Shown here: piece after piece, positions 30,787-38,984 of the stretch
Numbering within the stretch: the stretch's first letter is position 1
How the letters are laid out: every line of letters starts with the position of its first letter
Origin: JADJOM01 sp046327715
GTDB taxonomy: Bacteria; Gemmatimonadota; Gemmatimonadetes; Gemmatimonadales; GWC2-71-9
Assembly (NCBI GenBank): GCA_046327715.1
Contig: JAXLXY010000004.1
Location: 1 to 64,000 of the forward strand
Length of the DNA: 64,000 nt
Direction: 5' to 3'
The notes under the pieces: generated by a model
What the model was told of the DNA's origin: nothing
Databases searched by the model: none
What the model saw: only the letters and a program-made list of their open reading frames with translations
Made by a program: the position numbers and the translations under genes

Positions 30787-31668
30787 TCAGCGCAGGAGCG
30801 TGAACAGGAGCGTGGAGGATTCCCGCGCCGGCACCGACTGCCCGATGGTCGGGAGGGTCACCACCAGGTCGGTCCAGCGGCGGCCCTCCACCTGCACCAC
30901 GCGGCCGTCGGGCAGCAGCTGGTAGGCCAGGCTGTCGGCGCCGGTGCCCGTCACGCTGATGGGCTGGCCGAACTGGGTGCCTTCGCCGCTGGCGGCGCGG
31001 CTGCGCAGCACCTCCACCGGCACCGCGCCGGCGGCGGTGAGCAGGGTGCCGGCCGCGAGCTGGCTGTGCACCACCTCGGTGGCGGCGAAGGCGCTCACCC
31101 GGCCGTCCATGGTGGTGGAGTCGGTCCAGCGGGTGCCGGGAAGTGCCCCCTGCGGGGGGAGCGGGGGGAAGAGCAGCTGCAGCTCGTCGCGGATCTGGCT
31201 CGCCGCGAGCGACGGGGAGGTGCCGGCGTCCACCCGGGTGTGGCCCGCGGTGTCGCGCCAGGCGGTCCAGCGCGCGCTGCGGGCGCTGTCGAGCAGCAGC
31301 GCCGCGAACGCGAAGCCGCTGTCGGGGCGCACCGAGTCGACCACCGCGGTGATGCGGCTGCCGCTGTCGGCGTGCACCAGGGTGAGCGTGAGGTACGCGG
31401 TCCGTGCCAGCTGCTGCACCTGGGTCTCGCCGCTGGGCATCGTGGCGGCGAGCGAGTCGCGGCGGTGAAAGGCGTAGCGCACGATCCCGCCGCCGCTGCG
31501 CGGGTAGCGCAGCGCCACCGGGGGCGCCGGCGTGGTGCGGACGGGATCGATGCTGGGACGGGGCGTGGCGGGCGGGGCCGGGGACGGCCCCCCGGGACGG
31601 CTCGCGGGGCCCCCCGAGGCGCATGCCGCGCCCAGGAGCAGCCCCGCGATCCGCCAGCCGTGACGCAT
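30787..31668 (-). CDS. Exported lipoprotein, 293 aa, paralogue of next gene
   Basis: The signal MRHGWRIAGLLLGAACASGG gives a lipobox (GAAC). A Pro-rich linker is followed by a beta-rich domain with YPRSGGGIVRYAFHRRDSLA, RTAYLTLTLVHADSGSRITA and GTRWTDSTTMDGRVSAFAAT. It shares the layout '..TW(T).. WTDT(T).. ' with the gene at 31671-32441, so the two are distant tandem paralogues. No known activity. It ends eight bases before mtgA, so operon membership is likely. Confidence 0.65.
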   Translation of the reverse strand: MRHGWRIAGLLLGAACASGGPASRPGGPSPAPPATPRPSIDPVRTTPAPPVALRYPRSGGGIVRYAFHRRDSLAATMPSGETQVQQLARTAYLTLTLVHADSGSRITAVVDSVRPDSGFAFAALLLDSARSARWTAWRDTAGHTRVDAGTSPSLAASQIRDELQLLFPPLPPQGALPGTRWTDSTTMDGRVSAFAATEVVHSQLAAGTLLTAAGAVPVEVLRSRAASGEGTQFGQPISVTGTGADSLAYQLLPDGRVVQVEGRRWTDLVVTLPTIGQSVPARESSTLLFTLLR

Positions 31669-31670
31669 GG

Positions 31671-32441
31671 CTACTTGAGCAGCGCGGTGGAGCCCTCGAG
31701 CTTCACCGTCACCGGGATCGGCTCCGGGAGCTGGGCCACCGTGACCGCGATGTTCTGGGTGCCGGTGAACGTCGACGAGAGGCAGGTGCCGTCGGCGGCC
31801 ACCACCCAGTTAGCGGTGCTGGTGCCGTTCCCCTCGAGGCTCATGCTCCCCTGCGGGCCGTTCTGCTGCCCCGACATCGCGGTGCTCGACGCCCCCGCCA
31901 GCATGACCACCTTGGCGCCGTCCATCATCCCGCCCGAGGTCTGGAAGTTGGTGACGGTGCGGACCGCCACGCCGTCGTTGTCCGACTCGGTGGTGTCGGT
32001 CCAGCTCTGGCCCTCGCGGGTGCCGGCCTTCATCGGCGGCAGCAGCTGCTGCAGCACGCCCTGCATGGTGTTGGCGGCGGGGTTCTCGGAGCCGCTCTTG
32101 AGGTCCTTCATCCGGCCGTTGGCCTGGCGGAAGCCCGTCCACGTGGTGCCCGCGGCGCCCTTGGCCATCTCGCCCACGAAGGGCGAGCCCTCGCCCGGCA
32201 GCAGGGAGTCGAGCACGATCGTCACCGCCTGCCCGCCGGCGCTGTCCTTCGTCGTGACGGTCACGAACCCGGTGTTGGTGAACTCCTGCTTCTGCTCACC
32301 CTGTCCCACCGCGGTGAGGTCCTGGGTGACTGCGGTCTTCACCTCGACCCGGTACCGCGCCGGCCCCGCGGGGGCCGCGTTGGTCCACGCCGCGAGGGCG
32401 CTCACGCTGACCAGGGCGACCAGCCAGGGACGAACCGTCAT
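31671..32441 (-). CDS. Exported hypothetical protein, 256 aa
   Basis: Signal peptide MTVRPWLVALVSVSALAAWT with a probable cleavage after Ala. The mature part is Thr/Ser/Gly-rich: RYRVEVKTAVTQDLTAVGQG, TVTTKDSAGGQAVTIVLDSL, GTREGQSWTDTTESDNDGVA. This looks like a beta-rich envelope protein of the kind seen in DUF6263-like families, but that name is uncertain. It lies two bases upstream of its paralogue, in one transcription unit reaching mtgA and the hydrolase. Confidence 0.65.
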   Translation of the reverse strand: MTVRPWLVALVSVSALAAWTNAAPAGPARYRVEVKTAVTQDLTAVGQGEQKQEFTNTGFVTVTTKDSAGGQAVTIVLDSLLPGEGSPFVGEMAKGAAGTTWTGFRQANGRMKDLKSGSENPAANTMQGVLQQLLPPMKAGTREGQSWTDTTESDNDGVAVRTVTNFQTSGGMMDGAKVVMLAGASSTAMSGQQNGPQGSMSLEGNGTSTANWVVAADGTCLSSTFTGTQNIAVTVAQLPEPIPVTVKLEGSTALLK

Positions 32442-32475
32442 GACTTCCTCTGTGTGATGGGGAGATGGACTGCGA

Positions 32476-32712
32476 CTAGAGAGAGGCCGGCGACTGCAGG
32501 TCGGCCTTGGTCTTGCCGAAGACGGCCACCAGCTCGACCTCGTCGCTGGTGACCTTGAGGAGGCGCCAGCCGCGCTTCCACATGTCCTGCCGCCACGTGG
32601 CCAGCCGGTCCCAGTCCGTGGCCGCAGTCCGGAACACCCGCAGTTCCGCCACCTGCTCCCACGAGTCCGGGTACGGCTTGTTGCGATCCGGCGACGACGG
32701 CGATCGACTCAT
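32476..32712 (-). CDS. Small conserved hypothetical protein, 78 aa
   Basis: ATG 32712 is chosen over GTG 32721 because AGCAGG lies nine bases before it. The sequence DSWEQVAELRVFRTAATDWD ... KRGWRLLKVTSDEVELVAVF forms the compact alpha-beta pattern of short proteins that contain a 'GWRLL...V.V' strand. No catalytic residues. Function unknown. Confidence 0.55.
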   Translation of the reverse strand: MSRSPSSPDRNKPYPDSWEQVAELRVFRTAATDWDRLATWRQDMWKRGWRLLKVTSDEVELVAVFGKTKADLQSPASL

Positions 32713-32847
32713 GCGTAACACCCTGCTGGACAGCGACTAAGGAAGCTACCCCGGGCGCCCGGGGGACGGGAGGGCCGGGAATCCCGGGGGGCGCGCAGGA
32801 ACGCACGGCCGTGCGCACCCACCCACCCCCGAGGGGGATCCCCGGCC

Positions 32848-33249
32848 CCAGGCCAGACCGTAAGCCGAGTTCTGTTTCCCTCGGGGTTGCCCCTCCGGGA
32901 GATGGTCATCTATCTGGGACGGTCGTCGCCGACCGCCTCGAGCAGCCTACCCGCGGCTTGGAATCCCGGGGCAAGCCCCGTCGTCCCATGGGCGGTGTGG
33001 GTCACACCTCGCCGCTTATTTGGCCTTGCACCGACTGGGGGTTGCCGTGCCCCCTTGCTTGCGCTCGGGGCGGTGGGCTCTTACCCCACCGTTTCACCCT
33101 TACCCCCGGCTCGCGCCGGAGGCGGTCTGTTTTCTGTGGCCCTGTCCGTCGCCTTGCGGCGCCCAGGCGTTACCTGGCAGTCTACCCGGTGGAGCTCGGA
33201 CTTTCCTCGGGACCGGTTGCCCGGCCCGCGACCATCACGTCCAGCCTGT
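32848..33249 (-). ncRNA. rnpB: RNase P RNA (bacterial class A)
   Basis: On the minus strand the molecule contains the universally conserved GAGGAAAGTCC near its 5' end, ACAGAAAACAGACCGCC, GGGTAAGAGCCCACCG and the 3' GGCTTACGGTCTGG. The outer helix P1 is visible: CAGGCTGGAC (33248-33239) pairs with GTCTGGCCTG (32858-32849) over ten base pairs including G-U. Length ~400 nt. It processes tRNA 5' ends together with RnpA. Long frames crossing it are not genes. Confidence 0.96.
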
Positions 33250-33255
33250 GTGGGA

Positions 33256-33285
33256 AAGATACGCGGACGGCCCGGGCGGGGTCAG
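33256..33285 (-). promoter_or_regulatory. rnpB promoter
   Basis: Minus-strand CTGACC (33285-33280) and TATCTT (33261-33256) are 18 bases apart. Initiation would fall within a few bases of the start of helix P1. Confidence 0.55.
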
Positions 33286-33293
33286 GGGGGCGC

Positions 33294-36200
33294 CTAGCCG
33301 GGACCGCCCAGGCCGGCCAGCCGGCTGCGGACCCGCCCGATCAGTGGCCCCAGGGTACTGTCGGCCTCTTCCCACTGGGCCAGGGCCCCCTCGTACTCCT
33401 TCCGGGCCAGGTCGGGCTTGCCCTGGCCCTCGTAGATCTCCCCGCGCAGCACCCGCGCCTGCCCCAGCAGCAGCCAGCGCACGTCGAAGCCCTCGCGGGC
33501 CAGGTGCTCCGGCACGAATTCCTCGAGCGAGGCGAGGGCGCGGGCGTCCTCCCCCAGGGCGTGCCAGGCGTGGGCCGCGATCATCCGGCGGTAGCCCCAC
33601 CACTGCGGCCGCTTGTGGTAGACGGGCGGGGTGGCGGAGTCGGGGAGCGCCAGCAGGGCGCGGGCCCGGGTCGAGTCGCCCCGGTCGAGGGCGGTGAGGG
33701 CCTGGAGCTCGGGTGGCGTCGGGTTGCCGTCGAGTGCCTGCAGCTCCTCGAGCGGCCGCGGGTTGGAGGGATCCTGCAGGAACAGCCCCATCGCCGCGGC
33801 CCAGCCGAAGTTGACGACCGCGGCGCGACTGGCGCGCGGCGCGCGGCGCGCGCTGTCGGCCACCTCGTCCCACAGCGGCTGCAGCCGGGCGGCAGGGGCG
33901 CCCAGCGCGGTGAAGAGGTGGCTCTGCAGCAGGTAGTCGTACAGCGTGCGGCCGCCGAGCCGCTGCGACTGCGGGGCGGAGGGCATGTAGCCCGCGCTCA
34001 TCTCCGCCGCGAGCGAGAGGCTCCTGCCCGCCAGCTCCACCTTCCCGGCGTAGCCGAGCAGGTTGGCGCCACCGGCCACCTCGCCCACCGCGTCGATGGG
34101 CAGCCGGGTCACGTCGAAGTCGCCGGCGGTGAGGGTGTCGAGCGCGCCCACGACGCTCTTGAGCGCCTCGCGGGTGTCCCCGGTGGCGGCGAGCACCCGG
34201 CCCCGCAGGAAGGGCAGGTCGGCGCGGTCGCGCCCCTCGGGCGCCAGCCGGAGCCGGTCCATCTCGCGCAGCGCCTGGGCCCGGTCGTCGGCGGCCAGCA
34301 GGGCGTAGAGCAGTGCGTTCTGGGCGTGGTCGTTCTCCGGCTGGCGCGACAGCCAGTCGCGCGCGCTGGCGATGCCGTCGGTGCGGGCGCGGCGCACCGC
34401 CTGCGCCAGCGCGAAGGAGTCGAGCGCCGGCCGGCCGCCCTCGCGCAGCGCCGGCACCAGCGAGTCGCTGGGCAGCAGCGCCATGAACGGCTGGTCCTGC
34501 GCCGCCTGGCGGTAGATCCACGCCAGGTGCTCGAACGCGAGGAAGTACTCCGGGTCGAGTGCGAGGGTCCGCTTGAAGGCGCGCAGCGACCGGGTCATCC
34601 GCGCGGCCACGTTGGTCGAGGCGGTGTCGTGGAACCAGGCGTCGGCCAGCCCGTACCAGGCGTCGGCGTCGGTGGAGTCCTTGGCCAGCAGCGCCTCGTA
34701 CGCCGCCTGGCCCCGGGCGTAATCCCCCTCGAGGAACAGCCGGTAGGCGCCGATCATCGCGCGGTCGTGCTCGGGCAGCCGCTCCGCGAACCGGGTGGCG
34801 CGCTGGATCGACACCAGCCCCAGCGAGTCGGCGGGGCCGGACAGCCAGCCGCGGGTGAGCGACAGCCGGTAATACGCCAGGCCGAAGGTGGTGTCGGTGT
34901 CCACCGCCCGGCGGAAGCTCTGCTCCGCCTGGCCGAGGTTCCAGCGGTTGAGGTGGTCCATGCCCGCGAGGTAGGCGCGGTACGCCTCGATCGAGGGCGT
35001 GGTCACCCGGGCCAGGTCGGCCGTCATCCCGGCCGGCGCGCCGGAGATGTTGAGCAGCCGCGCCGCCAGCTGGTCGAACAGCGGCCGCGCGTCGTCACCG
35101 GGGCGGCCGTGCACCTCGGCGGCGTCCACTCGCGCCCCGCTCGCCACGTCGAACACCCGCGCCAGCAGGTGCAGCGAGTCGCCCACCCGGGTGAACTCCC
35201 CGAGCACCACCGTCCAGGCGCCGGCGTCGCGGGCCAGCCGCCGCGCCATCTCGAGTCCGAGCGGCGCGCCCGGGTCGAGCTTGCGCCGTGCCAGCAGGTC
35301 GTGCAGGCGCTCGTGGTCGACCACGGCGAGGTCGGTCCACTGCGACAGGTTGAGCGCCAGCATGCTCACGCTGCCGTCGCGCAGCCACTCCACCGCCGGG
35401 TCCTGCCGCTGGTTGTCGAAGGGGAGCACCAGGATCGAGTGGCGCGGGTTGACCCCCTCCGGCGGCCCGCCGGGCCGCAGGGCCAGGAACCCGACCACCA
35501 GCAGCGCGAGGGCCATCGCCCCGGCCACCAGCCCGAGCCGGCGGCCGCGCCGCGGCAAGGCCGGCGGGGCGGTGATCCCCTGCACCGCGTGCCGCATCTC
35601 GGCGCCGGTCTGCCACCGCCGCGCCGGGTCCTTCTCGAGGGCGCGGGTCACCGCGTGGGCCAGCGCGGCCGGCGTCTCCGGGCGCTTGCCCGTCACCGGC
35701 GCCGCCACCTCGGCCAGGTGCTTGGAGGCCACCGCCGCCGCGTTCTCGGCGCGGAAGGGCGGCCGCCCGGTGAGCATCTCGTAGGCCACCACGCCCAGGG
35801 CGTAGAGGTCGCTGCGGGCGTCCACCTGCTCCCCCGCCGCCTGCTCGGGGCTCATGTAGGTCGGGGTGCCGACGGCCACGCCCTGCGCGGTGCGGGCGCC
35901 GTCCACCTCGCCCGCCATCACCCGCGCGATCCCGAAGTCCGCCAGCATGGCGCGGCCGGAGCCCTCGTCCAGCAGGATGTTCTCCGGCTTCACGTCGCGG
36001 TGCACCAGTCCCGCGCGGCCCGCGGCGTCGAGCGCGTCGGCCAGGTCGGCGACGATGCGCTGCACCTGGTCCACCGGCAGCGCCCCCTCCCGCTGCAGCC
36101 GCTGCCGCAGGCTCTCCCCGGGGACGTAGTCCATCACGTAGTAGAAGACCCCGGTCGCCTCGCCGGCGGTGTGCACCGCCACGATGCCGGGATGCCGCAG

Positions 36201-36419
36201 CCGCGCGATCATGCGCGCCTCGGCGAGGAACCGCTCGGTGATGGTGGTGTGGACCGCGAGTTCGGGATGGACCACCTTCACCGCCACCGGGCGGTCGAGG
36301 GTGGTGTCGCGTGCCAGGAAGACCACGCCCATGCCGCCGTGACCCAGCGCGCGCTCCAGGCGATACTGGGCGCCCAGCGCCGCCTGCAGGCGGGCCATCA
36401 GTTCCGGCGGCTCGGTCAT
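33294..36419 (-). CDS. Membrane Ser/Thr protein kinase with TolB-like and TPR sensor region
   Basis: 1041 residues. The N-terminal kinase domain (~18-275) has a Gly-rich loop (GHGGMGVV), Lys48 in VAVKVV, HRDVKPEN (Asp142), DFG (161-163) and TPTYMSPEQA. A single TM helix (~297-315) leads to an extracytoplasmic part: a TolB/adenylate-cyclase-associated-like region (HSILVLPFDNQRQDPAVEWL) and roughly 20 helical TPR-like repeats to the C-terminus. All catalytic residues are present. It probably phosphorylates cytoplasmic targets in response to an envelope signal. It ends just before the rnpB promoter. Confidence 0.88.
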   Translation of the reverse strand: MTEPPELMARLQAALGAQYRLERALGHGGMGVVFLARDTTLDRPVAVKVVHPELAVHTTITERFLAEARMIARLRHPGIVAVHTAGEATGVFYYVMDYVPGESLRQRLQREGALPVDQVQRIVADLADALDAAGRAGLVHRDVKPENILLDEGSGRAMLADFGIARVMAGEVDGARTAQGVAVGTPTYMSPEQAAGEQVDARSDLYALGVVAYEMLTGRPPFRAENAAAVASKHLAEVAAPVTGKRPETPAALAHAVTRALEKDPARRWQTGAEMRHAVQGITAPPALPRRGRRLGLVAGAMALALLVVGFLALRPGGPPEGVNPRHSILVLPFDNQRQDPAVEWLRDGSVSMLALNLSQWTDLAVVDHERLHDLLARRKLDPGAPLGLEMARRLARDAGAWTVVLGEFTRVGDSLHLLARVFDVASGARVDAAEVHGRPGDDARPLFDQLAARLLNISGAPAGMTADLARVTTPSIEAYRAYLAGMDHLNRWNLGQAEQSFRRAVDTDTTFGLAYYRLSLTRGWLSGPADSLGLVSIQRATRFAERLPEHDRAMIGAYRLFLEGDYARGQAAYEALLAKDSTDADAWYGLADAWFHDTASTNVAARMTRSLRAFKRTLALDPEYFLAFEHLAWIYRQAAQDQPFMALLPSDSLVPALREGGRPALDSFALAQAVRRARTDGIASARDWLSRQPENDHAQNALLYALLAADDRAQALREMDRLRLAPEGRDRADLPFLRGRVLAATGDTREALKSVVGALDTLTAGDFDVTRLPIDAVGEVAGGANLLGYAGKVELAGRSLSLAAEMSAGYMPSAPQSQRLGGRTLYDYLLQSHLFTALGAPAARLQPLWDEVADSARRAPRASRAAVVNFGWAAAMGLFLQDPSNPRPLEELQALDGNPTPPELQALTALDRGDSTRARALLALPDSATPPVYHKRPQWWGYRRMIAAHAWHALGEDARALASLEEFVPEHLAREGFDVRWLLLGQARVLRGEIYEGQGKPDLARKEYEGALAQWEEADSTLGPLIGRVRSRLAGLGGPG

Positions 36420-36563
36420 GGTCCTGAACTTAGGTCGGGAGACTGGAGACGCCTACCCGGGGCCCCGAGTGGACGGGATCCCTCCCGGCCAGACGCGCCG
36501 GGCCCCGTGAAGGTTGCAGCCTGCGCCGCCCCGCGATTGAACGAAGGTTGAGCACCCCGGCCT

Positions 36564-37445
36564 ATGCTGGCGGCCATCCTCCACCCGGATGCCGCCATGC
36601 CCCCGCGCCCCGCCGCACCGATCGTCGCCACCGTGCTCCGGCCCGAGGAGCGACCCCGGGTGGAGGCCGCGGGCACCGGCTGGTTCTCGCTGGTGCACCG
36701 CGAGTCCATTCCCGAGGCCATCCGCGCCGTCCGCGAACGCCCGGTGGACGCCGTGCTGCTCTCGGTGCACCAGTGCCCCGACCAGCAGTTCGACTCCCTG
36801 GGCCAGCTGGTGCGCGGCTTCCCCGGCATCCCCACCGTGGCCCTGGTCAGCAGCCACGATCCGCGCGGCTCGGAGGTGCTGCTCCAGCTCGGCGCAAGCG
36901 GGGTCCGCCAGGTCATCGACGTCACCGGCCCCGAGGGCTGGCACCGGCTGCGCAGCCTGCTCGGCCAGCCGGCCACCCGCGACGCCGCCCGCATCCAGGG
37001 CCCGGTCCTCGCCGCCCTGGGCGACGACATCCCCCCCGACACCCGGCTCTTCTTCGAGGCCCTCATCCGCCTTGCCCCCGAGGTACCCACCGCGCTCCAG
37101 TTCGCTTCCCAGCTCGGCATTCCGTCCACCACGCTGATGTCGCGGTTCGGCCGGGCCGGGCTTCCCAGCCCCAAGAGCTACCTCGCCGCCATGCGGCTGG
37201 TCCACGCCACGCTGCTCTTCGAGCGGCAGGGGTACACCGTCGCCGACGTGGCCTACCGGCTCGACTACTCGTCTCCCCAGAGTCTCGGCCGGCATGTGCG
37301 GGGCTTGATGGGGATCACCACGTCCGAGCTGCGCCGGCGTTTTCCCTTCGACGCGGCACTCGACCGGTTCCTGGTGCTGATGGTGGAGCCCTACCGGGAG
37401 GTGTGGGGGCGCTTCCGGCCCCTGGCCCGGGCGGGCAAGCGCTGA
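36564..37445 (+). CDS. AraC-type HTH regulator with receiver-like N-terminus
   Basis: 293 residues. The N-terminal half resembles a degenerate response-regulator fold (VDAVLLSVHQCPDQQFDSLG, GIPTVALVSSHD) without an obvious full phosphorylation pocket. The C-terminal half has two helix-turn-helix units, QFASQLGIPSTTLMSRF and TVADVAYRLDYSSPQSLGRH, the AraC signature. It is divergent from the large Ser/Thr kinase across 144 bases, so it may control that gene. Regulon unknown. Confidence 0.75.
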   Translation: MLAAILHPDAAMPPRPAAPIVATVLRPEERPRVEAAGTGWFSLVHRESIPEAIRAVRERPVDAVLLSVHQCPDQQFDSLGQLVRGFPGIPTVALVSSHDPRGSEVLLQLGASGVRQVIDVTGPEGWHRLRSLLGQPATRDAARIQGPVLAALGDDIPPDTRLFFEALIRLAPEVPTALQFASQLGIPSTTLMSRFGRAGLPSPKSYLAAMRLVHATLLFERQGYTVADVAYRLDYSSPQSLGRHVRGLMGITTSELRRRFPFDAALDRFLVLMVEPYREVWGRFRPLARAGKR

Positions 37446-37460
37446 GGGTGGGAGCGGCGC

Positions 37461-38015
37461 CTACTTGAGGCCGAGTCTCGTGGAAGTGGTCAGCGCAACT
37501 ACCTGGTAACCGGCCGCCTCCAGCGTCGCCCGGCCACCTTCCTCACGGTCGACCACGGCCAGGATGCCGAGGACCGTGCCGCCGGCGCTGCGGATGGCCT
37601 CGATGGCCTTGAGGGCCGAACCGCCGGTGGTGATGACGTCCTCGACCACCACCACGGGGTCGCTGGCGGTGAAGTTCCCCTCCACCTGGCGGCCGGTGCC
37701 GTGGGCCTTGGCTTCCTTGCGGACGCTGAAGGCATCGATGATCGGGGGGTGCCCCACGCTCGCGGCGGCGATGGCGTAGGCCACCGGGTCGGCGCCCATG
37801 GTGAGCCCGCCGATGCTGCGGGGGGCCCAGCCGGCCTGGCGCAGGGCGGTGAGCCCCAGCTGGCCGATGAGCACCAGCCCCTCGGCGGCCATGGTGGTGA
37901 GCCGGCAATCGATGTAGAACGTGGAGGTCCGGCCGGAGGCGAGCACGAAGTGGCCCCGCTTGACGGACCGCGCCAGCAGCAGTCGGTCGAGCGCGGCGGA
38001 ATCCGCGGTGGTCAT
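37461..38015 (-). CDS. pyrE: Orotate phosphoribosyltransferase
   Basis: 184 residues from ATG 38015. It has SVKRGHFVLASGRTSTFYID near the N-terminus and the PRPP-binding signature VVVVEDVITTGGSAL, matching PyrE of the pyrimidine pathway (orotate + PRPP to OMP). Its start codon overlaps the kinase stop by four bases (ATGA), an unusual partner. The gene converges with the AraC-type gene, 15 bases apart. Confidence 0.92.
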   Translation of the reverse strand: MTTADSAALDRLLLARSVKRGHFVLASGRTSTFYIDCRLTTMAAEGLVLIGQLGLTALRQAGWAPRSIGGLTMGADPVAYAIAAASVGHPPIIDAFSVRKEAKAHGTGRQVEGNFTASDPVVVVEDVITTGGSALKAIEAIRSAGGTVLGILAVVDREEGGRATLEAAGYQVVALTTSTRLGLK

Positions 38016-38899
38016 TTGCCGAAGAGGCTCTTGAGGAAGCTCTTGCGCTCGCCGCCCTGGCGCAGTGCGGTGCAAAGTCTGGCGGTGAACTCGTCAACCG
38101 TCTTGCTGCGCTTGCCCAGGTCCCGTTCCAGGCCGGCCATGATGGCCTCCTCTACGGCCACCGGGAACTTGAGCCCCTTCACCGCCTGGTTGAGCGGGGT
38201 GGGTGGCTGGGTGAGCAGCTGCTGGAACAGCTCCCGGGGGGAGCGGCCGTTGTAGGGCAGGGCGCTGGTGAGCAGGTAGTACGCGATCGTGGCCAGGCTG
38301 TAGACATCGGCCTGCTCGCTGACCAGCTCGCCGGAGAGCGCCTCGGGGGCCACGTACTGCAGGGTGCCGACGAAGAACCCGGTGCGGGTGAGCCGCTCCT
38401 CGGGCTTGAGGTCGGCGTCGCGGGCGATGCCGAAGTCCAGCAGGACCGCGCGTTGGGTTTCGGGGTTGTACTGGATGTTGGCGGGCTTGAGGTCCCGGTG
38501 GATGATCCCCTGGGTGTGCGCCGCGGTGAGCGCCCCGCCGATCTGCTCGATGATGTGGCTCACCAGGGCGGGGGCCAGCTGCCCGGAGCGGATCGCGAAC
38601 TTCTCCAGCGCCTCGCCCTCGACCCACTCCATGGCGAGGTAGTACAGGTCCTCGGTCTGGCCGTAGGTGTACGTCTTGACGATGTTCGGGTGGTTGACGC
38701 GCGTCCCGAATTCCGCCTCCCGCAGGAAGCGCTTGATGGCCACCGGATCCTGCGCCAGGCGGGTGCGCAGGACCTTGACGGCGGCGATACCGGTCTCGGG
38801 GTGTTCGGCCTTGTAGACGGTGGCGGTGCCGCCCTCGCCGACGTGGGCGAGGAGGCGGTACCCGGCGATCGTCCGGCCGATGAGGCTGTCCTGACTCAT
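38012..38899 (-). CDS. Cytoplasmic Ser/Thr protein kinase, coupled to pyrE
   Basis: 295 residues from ATG 38899. Complete kinase motifs: GEGGTATVYK, Lys42 in AAVKVL, IIHRDLKPANIQ (Asp136), LLDFGIAR (155-157), GTLQYVAPEALSGE. A short basic C-terminal tail (GGERKSFLKSLFGK) replaces the usual TM and sensor region, so it is probably soluble. The 4-bp overlap with pyrE means the two are made together; whether the kinase regulates pyrimidine synthesis is only a hypothesis. Confidence 0.87.
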   Translation of the reverse strand: MSQDSLIGRTIAGYRLLAHVGEGGTATVYKAEHPETGIAAVKVLRTRLAQDPVAIKRFLREAEFGTRVNHPNIVKTYTYGQTEDLYYLAMEWVEGEALEKFAIRSGQLAPALVSHIIEQIGGALTAAHTQGIIHRDLKPANIQYNPETQRAVLLDFGIARDADLKPEERLTRTGFFVGTLQYVAPEALSGELVSEQADVYSLATIAYYLLTSALPYNGRSPRELFQQLLTQPPTPLNQAVKGLKFPVAVEEAIMAGLERDLGKRSKTVDEFTARLCTALRQGGERKSFLKSLFGK

Positions 38900-38949
38900 G
38901 GGATGCTCCAAGCTAGTCCCGCTCCAATGGGGGAGCAAGCAGCCCTTGC

Positions 38950-38979
38950 TTGACGCTCTTCCACCACGATCACTAAGCT
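38950..38979 (+). promoter_or_regulatory. Promoter for the GWxTD gene
   Basis: TTGACG (38950-38955) and TAAGCT (38974-38979) are 18 bases apart and lie just before the ATG pair at 38985/38988, giving almost no leader. Confidence 0.4.
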
Positions 38980-38984
38980 AGGTC

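Noticed and set aside
32848..33249. Open frames across the RNase P RNA locus
   Set aside because: The conserved RNase P RNA signatures and the P1 pairing explain the sequence better than any protein.
32811..36551. Very long open frame on the plus strand (over 1200 codons)
   Set aside because: It runs antisense to the RNase P RNA and to the kinase gene, is His/Arg/Gly-rich without any domain, and reflects the high GC content only.
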